DNA of 64,000 bases, from contig VXBA01004862.1 of NCBI GenBank assembly GCA_013399895.1, forward strand, positions 511,802-575,801, written 5' to 3'. This DNA is from Serilophus lunatus (Eukaryota > Chordata > Aves > Passeriformes > Eurylaimidae). The position numbers were made by a program, and so were the translations under genes. Of the stretch, positions 50,001 through 63,626 are shown in pieces (the stretch's first letter is position 1; each line of letters begins with the position of its first letter). The notes beneath the pieces are model-generated. The model saw nothing but the letters and a program-made list of their open reading frames with translations, ran no database searches and was not told the DNA's origin.

Positions 50001-53000
50001 GAGACAGGCTTGACAGAAGCTGAGAGAGTGGAAAATGATTATGAGGGGAGGGTAATACTCAAAAAATGTGATCAAAGCCGGCTGTTACCACTGAAATATT
50101 ATTATTGCAATCGATGCTTGTTTATAGTTTGTTAAGTCTTACATGTGCTTACAGTTTCGTTTTGTAGGCAGATGGCTTTTAAGTAAAATAATGACTCCTC
50201 AGTGTGCTCTCCAAAAGTGAAACACCGCTTCCTTCCTTTCCCTCTGCTCCCCCCTCTCCCCCCCCATGAAGTTTAAAGTCTGCAGCTAACTAGGAGTGTT
50301 CCATTCTACCACAGACAAAATGCATCATGTTTGTTTAATAAATAATCAGCTGGCTTTGACTTTTTGGCATAATTTAGTCCAAGTGTTTGGGGGTTGATAG
50401 ATGGGAATGTGGTGTTGGGAGTGTAAACTTTGAAGGAAAAAATTCAAGGAGTAGAAGGGATATATACTTGATGCAGGCTGAGGAGGCAGCACTGTGGTTG
50501 TGCATGCTGTTGCTCATAGTTTCAAAGAATGAAACAGGGATTTCCAAGAAAGTATGTTATAGTTAACATACTCTTAGTTAGGTAAACGTCAGCTGCTTTA
50601 TTTAGCTCTGGCCGCACTGGGTGTTTTTATTTGCAAAGCCCTCGTTTTCTAGAGCCTGCGGTCAACTTCTAAGACACTTCTGCAAGTTTTCTAGTTTTCA
50701 AAGTTACCAAGATAAAAAAATTCGACCTGAAAACACAAGCAGTACAAGTATCTAAGGGTTTATTTGCAGACAGTGGTACAGGCATTTGCATTTTGGCTGC
50801 TTCTGTGCTTTCTTGGCTGGACATGAACTGGTTTTGCTCCAGAAGCCACATAGCTGGGTTAGTGTGGTGCCAAGCTCGTATTTTTGTGTCCGGAGTGGGC
50901 TGGGAGAGCAGCCGTCTGCTGTGGATGGGAGAGCAGTGCCCTTGGCCTTGGTGCAGTGGGGGTAAACTTAACACAACTATGTGTATTTATTTTATTTTCC
51001 CTGTGCTGTGCCTCCTTTTTGAGCGAGGAAGTGGAGGAGAATTTACAATGTGTGGCTTGCACCAGTTATTCATTGCATTATAAGTAGGTATTTGCGCTAT
51101 TGCACCTCAATTTTTCTAGCATATGTGGTGTGAACAGTTCTTTACCATCATTAAAACAAGTACCTGTGCGGCAAGAAGGGTCACTAGATGACAGTGAATA
51201 AATGCGTGGCCTCCGGGGGTAGATTTTTCCTGAAAAGTTCAGATGGTCTCTGTCACCAAGCACTGCGGGAACGAAGAAAATTGGTGGTTTCTAGAGGCTA
51301 ACCCCAGTCATTTGATGATGACTCACAGCCACAGAGACTAAAAGAAAAGATGGCCTCAGTGGGGATTGGGATTGAAGGAGGTTGTTTTTTGAGGGAAAAG
51401 AAACAAACCCTCCTGAAAGTACAGGGGTCTGGTTTTTTTTACTTAGTTTCCAAGCTTGATTCAATCGCCCTGAACCAGCTGGGGAGAATCACAGACAATG
51501 TTTATCAGCTTTGAGAGCATCAGTGTTGAACGGAAGAAATTAAATGCCAGTACATTGAGGTAAAACTCCTTCAGAAGAAGGGGAAAACTTACCTGATGCA
51601 GTTCTTCCAGTTATACCCAGCCTTCTGAAGTACAGCAGTTCTTTGCTTGGCAGCGTCTTTCAGGTCGCTATTGCACAGAATCTCATAAGACTTTGAATTA
51701 TAGTATGCATACTAATAAGAATTTGTTGGGTTTTTTTCCCTTGAAATGAACAAAACCACTCCCACTTGGTGTCTCCTAAATGGAGAAAAGCACACTGTTC
51801 CCCTTGTGCTTTCCTCCCCCCTATCTCAAGCACTCTTTTGTCCTGTGAGGAGTTGCTGCAAATCTTCTGTGTAGTTCATGCAGCGTGTTTCCCCAGCTGC
51901 CAAAAGTGTAACCTGTGTCTATCTTCATGCTGGCAAAGATGGATCTATGGAAAATTGGGGAAGACATGCATGTGGGAAGGGGAGAAAGTATACGGTCCTG
52001 TATTAAGCTATTAAACTGAGACAGCAACTGGAAGTCTTGGGAGAGTTTTGAATGTTTCTTGAAGCTCTTCAAGGCATATAAGGTGGTGTGTGTGTGTAAT
52101 TTACATTGTCTGCCAAAGCTTCCCGTAAGTTACGGTCTCTTTTCAAAAGAGAGGTTATTTTATAGGACCAAACCGTGCTCTCAGACTCTGCAACCTAGCA
52201 GAGCATCCGTCTTTTCTTGGTCTGTGGCCTTGCACAGCATTGCCCCATAAGCCTGGTGCAAGGTGGTAGTAATGCCTATTTTTAAGGGGAGGTTCCTCAC
52301 TTGGGGAGCTCTTGAATTTGCCGAGTGGCTGCCGATACCCTCCCACTCCACCAGTCAGCAGTCTCAGCTGGACCCTCTGTGCCAGTGTCCTTGCCCTGGC
52401 TGCTGCTTCCTAGCTACTGGCTTTCTCCCTGCTCCAGCAGCAGCCCAGCACATAGTCCATACAGTGAACATCACAATGCAGTGTCTTCCTCTGCTCTCAC
52501 CATTCCCAGCCTTCAGCCATTTTGTAAGCAACACTGCAACTGGGGAGGAGCACTTCAAATGTAGTTGTAAAAGCTGCTCTTCAAGTCAGTAGTTTCATCC
52601 AGCATCATCAATAGCAGAGAACATGTCTGTCTAAACACGCTGCAAAGATAACGTGACAGGATGCATTCATCAATAAAACTAGCACACTGACATCTGAGGA
52701 GCGATTTGGCATAGGAGAAGCCTCTAATTAATGTGAGGGTTTTTTGATGTTAGCCCTTCATCTCATGAAAGAAAGGTCCAAAGGTGATCATCGAAAAGGA
52801 AAGGAGGCTTAGGAAACTTTTTTCCTTCTGTTTTTCCCCGAAGGGAGCAGTTGTATTGAGGGAGGAGAATGTCTGTCTGATACTGGTGTGGATAAAGGCA
52901 TTGGAATTTATGTATGCCTGCCTTATATATTTTGATTCGGATCAGGAGGGCACTTCTAAAGTAAACTTCTTGATTTCCTCCCCTTCCTGTGCTGGGTGCT

Positions 53001-53382
53001 GGCTGACATTGCTGAGCAGTGTCAGGACATGCAAGCTGGGTTCCTTATATTTAAAATGAAACAAGAGACTGCGATCTTAAAGCCCAACTGGCTCACCAGA
53101 TGTGTTGAGTGTTTGGTCTGTGACAGGAGACCAGGTCTAAAATAAAAGCCTTGTAAACCTTTAATCTGAATGTTGAGACTTTCTGTACCACTGTTGTGTA
53201 GGTTGCTTCAAATAGGCCAAACTATCTGGTCATGTAGGAGCTCTAGTGTAGTGGTAAGACAGATTGCCCAGACTGGAGGCTGGAAATGGTGAATCTCAGC
53301 TTACTGTGCCTGCAGATCCCTCATGTTCCAGTGGAGATGTGTGGCAGGCTTTTACACTTCCTTTCAGTGGGTTCGGATTTTT

Positions 53383-53403
53383 GGGTGGGTGGGGTTTTTG
53401 GGG
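53383..53403 (+). other. Canonical G-quadruplex motif in inferred intron 2
   Basis: Four G tracts (GGG, GGG, GGGG, GGGG) are separated by loops of T, T and TTTTT. This fits the G3+N1-7 pattern with two single-base loops, a class known to fold stably in vitro. It is on the sense strand of the inferred gene, so it would also be present in pre-mRNA. Confidence 0.8.
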
Positions 53404-54377
53404 TATTTTTTGGTTGTGCGTTTGTTATAACTGCCTTTCATGCTGTCATTGAAAGTTATCAGGAGTCCTTTTTGCATCATCTTGCTATTCTTCCGTCCTG
53501 TGAGAGAACTGATTTTTGTCTCGTTGTAGAGAATTACACTAAATGGTTGCTCGAGGGGTTTCTTGGTTTCTTCAGTTCCTGCATATCAAACTCCTGTACA
53601 ACTGCTGTGTGGTAATTTTCTTTGTCTGCTGTGTGATCCTGCAAAGTTATTTAGAGATGCATATGTGCCTTTCATCGTAAGTGCATGATTTTGTTGAAGT
53701 CTGACTGTATTTTGCCAGATTGAAATGATAGTTAGGAGAGTGAATAAGAGGAAAAACCAAACATAAAGTGGGAGAAAAAGAGGCAAGCTTTTCTCCAGAA
53801 CAGGGTAAGAAAGGGTAGCATGAGAAAGATTGGTCCTACAGGAGGTGAAGTACTGGCTTTCCTTGTGAGCACTGCTTATTTTATGTCAACAAGATGCAAG
53901 AAGAATCGGTGCCGTCTATCTTGTATATGCTATAATTTGCCTGCAGCCATTTTCTGGCTGATCAAATTTCTTACCTGTGTGTGAGTGTGTGGAGCAAATA
54001 ACATGCTTCTGAGAAGTCAACTTCTCAATTGCCTTCTCATTTGCACTGGTAGAAACAACATAGTTTATATATACTAGAGGTCTCATGGTGCAGTCTACTG
54101 TGAACTTGGAGATGGATCTCCTCACACTTTGCCTTTTGTGTGTCTGGATGGCTTTGTTTTCAAACATGCTAGATGTAAAGAGGTATGTTAATCCAACTGT
54201 CTGAAGTCCAAGTCTGCCATTTGCCCCATGACAAACAGCTGGTAGCTTGGAACATGCAAGTAAACTTCTTACCCTTGGATTATGATCTCACCACTGCAAT
54301 TCCTAACACCATCCATATAACTACTTGCTTACTGTTAAAGCTGAAACCGCAAAGTTGCAAGTCATGTTTTTTCAGAA

Positions 54378-54607
54378 AGATGAGATACTAGGAAAAAAAT
54401 CTTTATTGTGAGGGTGGTGAGGCACTGGAAGAGGTTGCTCAGAGAAGCTGGGGATGCCCCATCCCTGGAAATGTTTTAAGGCCGGGTCGGATGGAGCTCT
54501 GAGCAACCTGGTCTAGGGGAAGGTGTCCGTGTCCATGGCAGGGGGGGTTGGAACTGGATGATCTTTAAGGTCCCTTCCAACCCAGGCCATTTTGTGATAC
54601 TGATTCC
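54378..54607 (+). mobile_element. CR1 LINE, 3'-terminal fragment
   Basis: About 230 bp closely follows the CR1 3' region: GAGGGTGGTGAGGCACTGGA, GATGCCCCATCCCTGGAAAT, GAGCAACCTGGTCTAGGGGA, TTGGAACTGGATGATCTTTA and CCCTTCCAACCCAGGCC, ending in a decayed terminal repeat (TTTTGTGATACTGATTC). It is 5'-truncated and in sense orientation within intron 2. Confidence 0.93.
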
Positions 54608-57600
54608 TTCTCCCTCCCATATTTGAAATTGCCTAGATTGGAGGAGGAGGGAACATTTTTGACTGATGTTAATAGTCAGTAAATAACATCAAATCCAAAT
54701 TAAGGATGCTGCATCCTAAACGACACACACCTTGCATGAGCTTGTTATGCCGTATGTTTAAACTTGTCCAGCTTGGGAAGCAATGTTAACCATTAACTAG
54801 CCATTAATTGCTCTGTGACTGTATGGTTGGGATGCACTCCTGACACAGGAAAGAGGGATGCATTAAGAGCTCTCTAGTTGTCTTGTTTTGAAGCTCCAAG
54901 GCAAATATATGTCAGTGTTCCTTAAAACCCTCGTGAGTGTCGGGGGTATGGTGCAGTTCCACAGCTTGATCTTTCCCAGGGCTCTCCATTACGGAATTTG
55001 TAGCTTGTGCTCTGTATCTTGCCTCTTCCTTAGGAGCTTGCTGCTTGCAGTGGCTGTTGGCCATGCCCTGCTCTGTTCAGGTACACCAGATGTTTGCTGT
55101 GAAGCAGCTGAGTGTGAGAAAGGCCTCCGTCTTCAGTGGCTAGACTGGTTTTTGCCCTGCCGATGACTTCATCTTTTGACTATGCAGTGTGTCTGAGACT
55201 AGGTCTGCTGGAGACACACCTGAGTAGCTTCAGTTGTGGAGATTATTAAAGAAAAATGTTCCCCCTCTAGTTATAATAAAACTACCGCCATCCATTTCCT
55301 GAGTCTTAGTGTAAAGGTAGTCTCTGAGTGAACTATTATGTTAATTATTTTTTTTAATAATTTCTCCCTTGTTTTTTGACTAGCCCTCAATGCCAGCATT
55401 GCTGGATCCAGTTAAGTTCGGAAGACCTAATTTTGCTGCCTTTATATTAGGGAAGGAAATGGTATGCTACTCTGTCCTAGAAAGGGAAATCCTCCCCCGA
55501 TCAAGGCATCAAGAGTTGATTCTGTTTTAACATGGCATGTTATAGCAGGAAAGGGATGGAGTGCCTTGAACCTGCTTGGGTTTAGACTTTTTGCTGTCCA
55601 GCCCTGTTTCTATTAACTTCTTAAAATGATCTCTGCTGGAGTTCACTTATATTGGAAACTGCTGTTCACTACCTTGATCTTCCTGTCTAAGTTAGCTATC
55701 ACAAAGTGTAAGGAATTCACAGCAGACTCTTGACTGCTTAGTCTCTTCTGTTTAGTAGGCAGAAGAGACTTTGGCAATGTACTATGAACCTCTGGATTCA
55801 GAAATAACTCAATCCGAAATTAAGGTTGCATTACATTACAACCTTGCGGACACCTGCACTGGGCTGTACCTAATTTATAGTGTATCCTTCTACCTCTGCT
55901 TCTAAAGAAGCATTTCCTGGCTGCTGCCTCCATCTCGGGGCCTGTTAGATGTGGCATCAGACATTGGTTGTGTTCATTTATGGGGGTAGAAAGGAAAGGT
56001 GTGGAGCTCATCCTGGCTGAACAGCGTCTCCTTTATTTTGCTCCTGAGCCACATACTTTTGCATGTGGCCTTGGGTGCAAAATCATGTTTCAGCAGGTTG
56101 AATAGAAGGATTAGTAAGAGCCAGCTGTTGGCAGGAAGGCATCTTACAGTCAGTGCCATGGCATGAAATCGATTGGATCAGCACAGCTCTTACCAGGGAA
56201 GTTTTTTAAGATGCGTTAATCACTGTGGGAAATCTGGAATCAGGTACCAAAAACTTTTTTCTCCTTCCCTAAACTGAGGCAAAAATCCTGGGAATTTTTT
56301 GTTTTGATGACTCCTGTATGGGATAAATAAGGACTCTGTCTTTAAAGATGCAGTGGGTTTCTGTCCTGGTGTGTCTTGACTAGAGCTGCCCAAAATTTCC
56401 TCTCTTAAACTTAGAAACAAAGTTGCAGTCTTGCTGTATAAAAACCAAGCACCTCATAAATGGCAAGGTTTTGAAGAACTTGAGATGTCCCCAAGGAACT
56501 GCTTAAAGTTAGAGAATTTAACTTCATTGTTCACTCGCTGTGAGTGTTATGGGGTGGCTGCTGGCACATGTGAGTTCTGCATTTCTCATACCTGATATAA
56601 TCATACAGCGCAGTGTTGCAGAACTGGTGACCTTAGCTAGCACGTGACTGGGATTCATTTGGTACTGGCAAGTCTTCTTGAAAGAGATTAAAGAACTTCT
56701 AAGATGGTTTTTCAGATGTCATTTCAGTAGAATAGGTAATGGTTGTTTGTCCTGGTGTTTTTAGACTATGAATTTGACAGCATGCTTTGCAAGGTATCTT
56801 GTTCTTAAGTCTGCCTGCGTGTGCTCTCTAAGCCAAGTATTTTTATATCTTGTGTATGAGTAAAACAAACTTGAATAGGCTGATCACTAAGATATGACTG
56901 TGGCAGAGGTAGTGGCTAAGCTGGTAAAGCAATGGGTCATTAATGTGTGGGCTGTCTTTGGAAGAGCATATTGTGTTTCTCAGAGTTCTTCCATTGTGCA
57001 CATCAAGGTGTTTATCTTGGTTTGTAGTCATCAGTGATTTTCTCCTTAGATAAGTGACCAGTAGTTGAGCTGTCAGGCAAATGATTTCATGCCTGCACCA
57101 CCCAGGCTGGGCACCTAAATGAGAACCAAAAACACAAACCTAGGGCAGCGTATTGTGTGGCTGCTGCATTTCATAACTGCTGTGAAACAATCGCAGTGGG
57201 GCTTTTCCTTTCCAAAATGTCAAGACAATAGAGATATTTCTTCTAAAGAAAGAACAAATGGAGGAGGAAGGCTCTAATTGCTGTTTAGAAACAAAATCCC
57301 TATCTTGCTGTGCTGCTTCTGGTCTAAAATTAAAATGTTAGATTAATCTTTGAAGCAACACAAGAATCTCCAAGTGGCTTTCGTCTGTCCAGCCAGCACA
57401 TGCCTGGGTTTTCCCAGTTGGTTTAGGAGCAAACCTTTCTTAGAGATGAGCTGAATTTTGTTTATTGTTGCCATGAGCAATGAGAAGGATTCAAAATTGT
57501 GGAGGCAACGGGTGCAGCACACTGATCTCCCTTCTCCTCCAAAACAAATAAGGGCTGGAATTTTATTAAAGCCACGGTTAAGTTTTGTTTCTTAAATGAA

Positions 57601-60600
57601 AACACACACTTTATTGACTTTTTAAATCAGGTCTAGCCTTTCCAGTCATGTTTTGTTATTAAGTGTGCCCTCTCGTAGATTTCTCTGAAATCTCTTGGAA
57701 GTGCAGTTTAATAAAGAATATGTTTTGATGTTTTTATAGTAAAGAGGGAGGAGATCTGACTCTAGTTGCTTTGCTAATGAGACTCTTCGAGGAAATCTAT
57801 CCCCAGTGTTCATCTCTGTTTCAATTACTTTTCTGATGGCTGACCTTCCCCTGTGCTGTGGCAGAAGGGCAGCTGCTTTGCCAGCAGGCAGGGAATGAGA
57901 TGCTGAAGCTGTTCTGATGTTAGTATTGCTGATTTTGGCAATGCTGCTCCTTCCGCCCTGTGCTTTACTTCAGCAGCTGCCTCTGCTGAATGAGAAAAGC
58001 AGCTTTCTCCTGTCCTACTGTGTATGAAGAAGGGAGAATTCATTTTTTGTTTTTATCTTATTCTGGCTTCACTGAAACTGCCTTTGCTGTCGGATTGTGG
58101 ACTAGAAGCAAACAGGTTTTCGTGTTTGAAGCGTCCCAAATGAGTGGCTTTCTATCTGTGCTGTAGGAGTTGGTTAAATCCTGTATGTGTCTTTGAAAAA
58201 GTGTTCACTGGAACCTCACTCACTTGCAGGCCTGACACAGAGCAGCAGGTGTTAACCGCTGATTTCCCTCTGACGCCTGTGCCACTTTGGTGCGCTGGTT
58301 TTGGCCACAGTTTCTGCTTGCCAGCATTCCATAGGTCTCCTCAGCACATTGGGCCAAGCTGTGACTTCAAAAGATGTGGAGGTGGCCGTGCAGTGGGTTA
58401 CTCAAGCTGCTTTAATTTATTCACAGATATATCTGTGCTGGCAGGATGCAAGCTGATTGTCACAGTGGTCTCACGGGACCAAGACTGTATAGGGCAGCTG
58501 GCCTCTTATCCCCTTGCTCCTGTGAAGTAAAGGACTTTCTGCTGACTAGAAAGACTGCAGTTGTTGGAATCTGGAGGAGGCCAGGGGCAGACACCGTGAA
58601 ATGTCTTGTCCACATTACTTACTGCAGAAGAAGCATTGTGTTTTGCTGATGTGAAACTGTGACTTGGTTATTTTGGTTTTGTTTGTTTTTTTCTTTCGTG
58701 CTTGAAGTCTGAGCAGACTACCCTTGCTGGGAATCCACAGGAAAACGGGTGGCTGGAAGTGTCTCACTACCTTACAAAAACATGTCAGTGGTGTGATCTC
58801 TACTTTTGCAGCAGGTGGTGCTTATACAATAAATAACTTTATCTGGGGTGTGGGAGGGCAGATTGGAGGGGGTTGGAGGGATGTAATGCTGATGTGCCAT
58901 ATTTGAAAATGCTCAGGCAATTTTTTAGAGTCTTTCATGATCAAGTCTGGTGTGATAAAGAATGTCAGAGGAGACATGCCGAGGGGAGAGCAAGAGATGC
59001 CAAAGTCTGGACTACACGCACACCACCACTCCATCCCTAAAAAAAGGGCAACCTATGCAAATGCTATAAACGAAGGACCTGATTATCTTCTCTTAACTCC
59101 TGTGGAAGTAAAGGGTGATGTTTTAAATATAGCCAGATTTTCTGTGTAAGTTTCTTGTAAAAACCTGAGAACTTTTTTTTAACTTGACATTGCCCTCCCC
59201 TCTAATATTGAAGCCCCAACTAGTCAAAACTAACATGCCTATTCCTATTCTGTTCCTGTAAACTCCTGACTTTGTCATAGGTGAAATAATGAAAGAGCAG
59301 CTCTGAAATGCACCTGTTTGCAATCCAGATCCTTGCAGGCAGATGCATTCAGAGAGAGAAAGACAGAAACTGGGAACTCATTAGATGGCAAAGACCTGGC
59401 TGTACCAGACCAAAGCTGATTGTTCCAGGTGATAGAATCATGCAAGGAGGAGATGTACAAATGCCAACATATGAAGCACTGGTGAGTAAGACTGTGGAAG
59501 GGGAAAGAGGTGAAGAAGCTTAAGGCTTGTTTTGGCATGAGAATAAATACTTATTTATGCAAGTGGAAATACACGTGTGCTGCAGCTCAAATGGAGCATC
59601 AGTGCTTTCAGTGAACTTTCCAGGACACAAAATGGAAAAGGCATCTAACTGGCTCCACAAGACCACTGTGTGATATTGGGTGTAGTAGTGGTGGATTGGG
59701 CACCGATACTCTGTGAAATTCTTTCCAAACATGAAAGCTTACAAATACCTTACTCTGCCCTTCTAGCGCTCTTGCTTCTGAGTTGAGGAGGGGCTGTATG
59801 AGAGAGGCTTCTGCTGCTTATGAGTGTGCTATGCTAGTCTGGAGAGTTGTTATATATTCAACCTATATATTCGAGTAGAAGTGAACTATAACAAGCAACA
59901 AATCAGTGTGGTGAGCCAGCAGCACTGAATACTGACAAACAGCTATAGCTGCATTGTATTGGGAGTTATAACACGTGGCAAGTCCTGCTCACATGAGGAT
60001 GGAGCAGTTTTGCCAGAAATGAGTAGTAGAGTGTATTCATGGAGTAGTGTGGCTGTGCTTGGGCACTGCAGGAGATGGGTGAGTCTAGTGGTGCTGACTC
60101 AGCTTCTTGGTAATTTAAAGTCATGATCATATTTATCATGTGACAGAAGCTTTAAAAAATGAGTGGCTTTTATAGTGAATCCTTTTAGCCATTGTCTACA
60201 AGGACAGTGTGAGAGGAGTAAAATGGCTGATTAATGCTAGTCATCCAGCGGTTAATGAAGTATATGCTTAGTTTTTCAAATTATGCAGAAGAATTTTTAA
60301 GTGGGTTGACTCCAATATCCAAACTTGAATGGGCATGTTTTAAGGCTAAGTGTTGGGTACAGTTGTTCTGGAATACCTTATAGCAAAGGTAGGGTGGAAG
60401 GTCTTTTGTCTTAATTACCTAAACAAGCTTAGGCTGGAATATGTTTTCACAAGGTGGTGTCATGTTTTGCAGAATTAAGTCTGTAAGCTGGATTGCTTTT
60501 TTTTCCCCTAGGAAGCAAGTTGACCACTTCTTCTGGATTGCTGAAGTTGTGGTCAAAGCAGATCCAAACGCACAGAGTAAACTAATGGGGATAGTTCAGC

Positions 60601-63600
60601 ATCTAATTCTCATTCTCGTGTTCCATGGAATGGCTCTGTGAATTATACTCTTGATACAAGAGTTGCATGACTTGGAAGCCAACTGAAAACTCGCTGCAGC
60701 AGCTGTTTGTTTCATAGGTTGCAGCTTAGTGATCACCACTCTTGAAAATAAAACATGTTTTAGAAGAGTCTGATGTGAGTGGGAATATGAAGAAAGTCAG
60801 CAATGGTTATTCAAAGAAAGTGAAATAAGAATTGTTCCAAGCAGCAGTACGGCATGTGGGCATTTTATATGTCTTGCCATTCCCAAAGGGAATGTTTGTG
60901 CTGCTTCTCATGCTCTCCCTTCTGCCCATATCTTCTGCTCTTGTCTTCCTGTTTGTTGGGAGCCAGTTAGTCATCCTTCAGTTCCTGTCTTTTATTCCTC
61001 AGGAGTTCAGTAGAGCATGCTTGCACAAATGATTGATAAGCCTTTAGTTGCAGAACTGCTTTTACTTCCACTACTCCTAAGAGACTGTGGTGTGGTTTTG
61101 GGCCAGCCCTGTTCTTGTTCAGACATCTCTTAACATGTCTGTCAGGTGTGCTTTCTTTCCTCTCCCTCTCTCCTGTTTTTCTTGATAGCTGTGTGAGATC
61201 ATCTTTTACGCCACCACCCTTATCCCTCCTTCCAACACCTAGCATTACTCGAGAGAATAGAGTTGCAGAAGTCAGAGATTTTTCTTTGTGGTCTCACCTT
61301 TGCAGGAAGCAAGAATTCTGTACTGAGTGCAGCACAGCAGCTGGCACAACCTCCTGTCTCCTCTGCCCTGTCTTTATGCTCTGCTGTAGAAGTGTAGCAG
61401 TACAACTTGATGACTTCAGTGGCTGAGGTGAAGCATGGGGAGTAGGCATGAAATGACTTAAGGGCAGGGTCAAAATTTATTTTGCACAAGGTGTTGCTGT
61501 TTGGAAATGCTGCACCTTTTCCTAGTTTTAAGCAATGCTCCTGTCTTTCAGCAGCACCAAGTGGAATGACATGGCTCCTGCCCACTTGCAAGTTATGGTT
61601 ATTCTTCGTAGAGAAGTCACCTAGACATGATGTGATAGATCTGTCCCTGTAGGCTCACAAGCTTACTAAGTACTGTTCCTTCAACACCTGTGCAGACTTT
61701 GGGTCATGCATCCACCTGTTTGAATGTTTCCAGGAGTAAGTCTTCATTGTGGGAACTGCCTAGCTGATGCTGTGGGGCAGAGAGGGCACCTCAGCACTTG
61801 CACTTGCAAAAGTCCAGTCACTAAGGTTGCAAAGGGATGGTTGGTGCCAAATTCTGAACAGTTGAGATGGACTCTTTGAGGGCCTCCAGGAGACTAGGCC
61901 CAGATCTTGAAGACCTGATTGAAAACAGAAGTCAGGATTCACTGTCCTGATAGAAAATAGAGACTTTTTTTTTCTGCAACTTGACAGCACATCAGAATGA
62001 TGTCTAAACAGTGAAGCTCATGAGGCAGCTCCAGCTGCAGCTCTGCTGACTTCGGGGGCGTGATGGTGATACATGATAGCTGATGATGTGGCCCTGTGTG
62101 TAAATCTAGTGTAAGTCTAGTCAGACTAGACAGCAGATGGATGCCTTAAAAACTAAACTTCTTAATATATCATTTGAAGATAAAAACTAAAGCTTTCTTT
62201 TTCTAGGGGCAAAGATGAAAGGTTTTGGTGTCAGTTTGGATTAGGGTTTTATATCTGAATACTGTCTTTAGTGAGAGAGAGGAGAATACAAATAAATTTA
62301 GCATTTTGTATCTAGATGGTATGAATTGTAAACTTTTTCTTTCGTCCTGAAATCTGCATTAAGGAAGACATATCTCAGACTGAAGAGAGATGTCTGAAGA
62401 AACTTATATAGGTCTATTTACAGAGTTCCTTGCAGTATTCAGCAATGGTTTTGGTTCCATCCTCTCCCAAATAATGAATTTCATCTTTTCTCAGTGCTGG
62501 CCACAGTGCTCTTTTTACCTCATGAGCTGAAGCCTGACCCTCTTGTTTTCTTACCTTCTTTTGCTGTGGCCAGCCTTTTAGGACTACAGAGACTTTGACT
62601 CTTGTAAATGCTCTTAATGCTTCTCTTAGTAAATGCTCCTTGTAATGTAGTCATCAGCTGAGCACTAGGCCTGCCTCCTCCTGCTTTTTTTTCCTCTCTC
62701 CTCTGTTCCTTTTCATTTTGATTATTTCTCTTTTGTGTTTCTCTGAATATCTCTGTGACTGAGTGTCTATGATAGCCTTTGCCTATCTTGTATAGAATGG
62801 ACTACTGCCTTGTATGCCTCTGCTGTGAAATCCACATTCTTCGAGTGGCTATCTATAAGCTTAACAGTCTGAAGGACAAGCTGTTCTTGGTTTTGTTTTT
62901 CTGGAAGTTAATTTTTTCACTCAAGTAACCACTGTTTTAGTGAGGTTAGCAGATGCTTAGATGCTCTCTGCTCCTTCCTCACTCCTTTCATCTTCTGGCA
63001 TATCACCATGGCTCTGCTGGCCTTCATCAGTGACACTGGCCAGATCATAAGCATTGCCTTAAGCTCCTGTCAGAACCTCCTAGGCCAAACAACCCTGTTT
63101 TTTTATCTTGTGCTCTTATTCCGAATCTCATTCAATATCAGATGCAAGCTTACCCTTTCTTTAGAGGATGTCCCTTCAGAATTTGTCTGGATTGTCAAAG
63201 TGAGCTCTGGCACTGTCCCTTCTTCAGGCCTCTCTCCTCATATTGAAACTGTCTGTCAGTTCTCTGCAGATTGGACTGCGAGGGTCTGCGACATTTAGAA
63301 CAGAATATGGATTATAGCCCTGTATTTGGGAACATGGGATTTACTTTCAGGAGTGATGAATCCACATGCTGGCTTCTCTTTCTGGCTACAAGGCTCTGAG
63401 CAGCCACACAGACAGCAGTCATCCTTTTGGAGCAGGTTGCTGGCCAGTAACGGTAGAGCAGTGCGTCGTGCAGTCAGCAATCTTACTTTAAAGGCCTTTT
63501 TTATGCAGATATATTCACATAGAGTTTACTGCCCCTCTGATGTTAGCCACATGGCCTAGCTCCAGGGAGTGCTCTACAGAGCTTCTCATCATCTCTGCCC

Positions 63601-63602
63601 CA

Positions 63603-63626
63603 GTGTGTGTGTGTGCACACGTACGT
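63603..63626. repeat. Alternating purine-pyrimidine tract (Z-DNA-prone)
   Basis: A 24-bp uninterrupted alternation combines a GT run, GCACAC and ACGTACGT. It contains two palindromes, GTGTGCACAC (63611-63620) and ACGTACGT (63619-63626). Confidence 0.8.

Noticed and set aside
58144..58530. 128-codon cysteine-containing open frame (+)
   Set aside because: It has no ATG at the stated start (GTG), no known cysteine pattern, and lies inside the inferred intron.
62235..62250. Interstitial telomere repeat (TTAGGG)
   Set aside because: Only isolated single TTAGGG words occur, with no tandem array.
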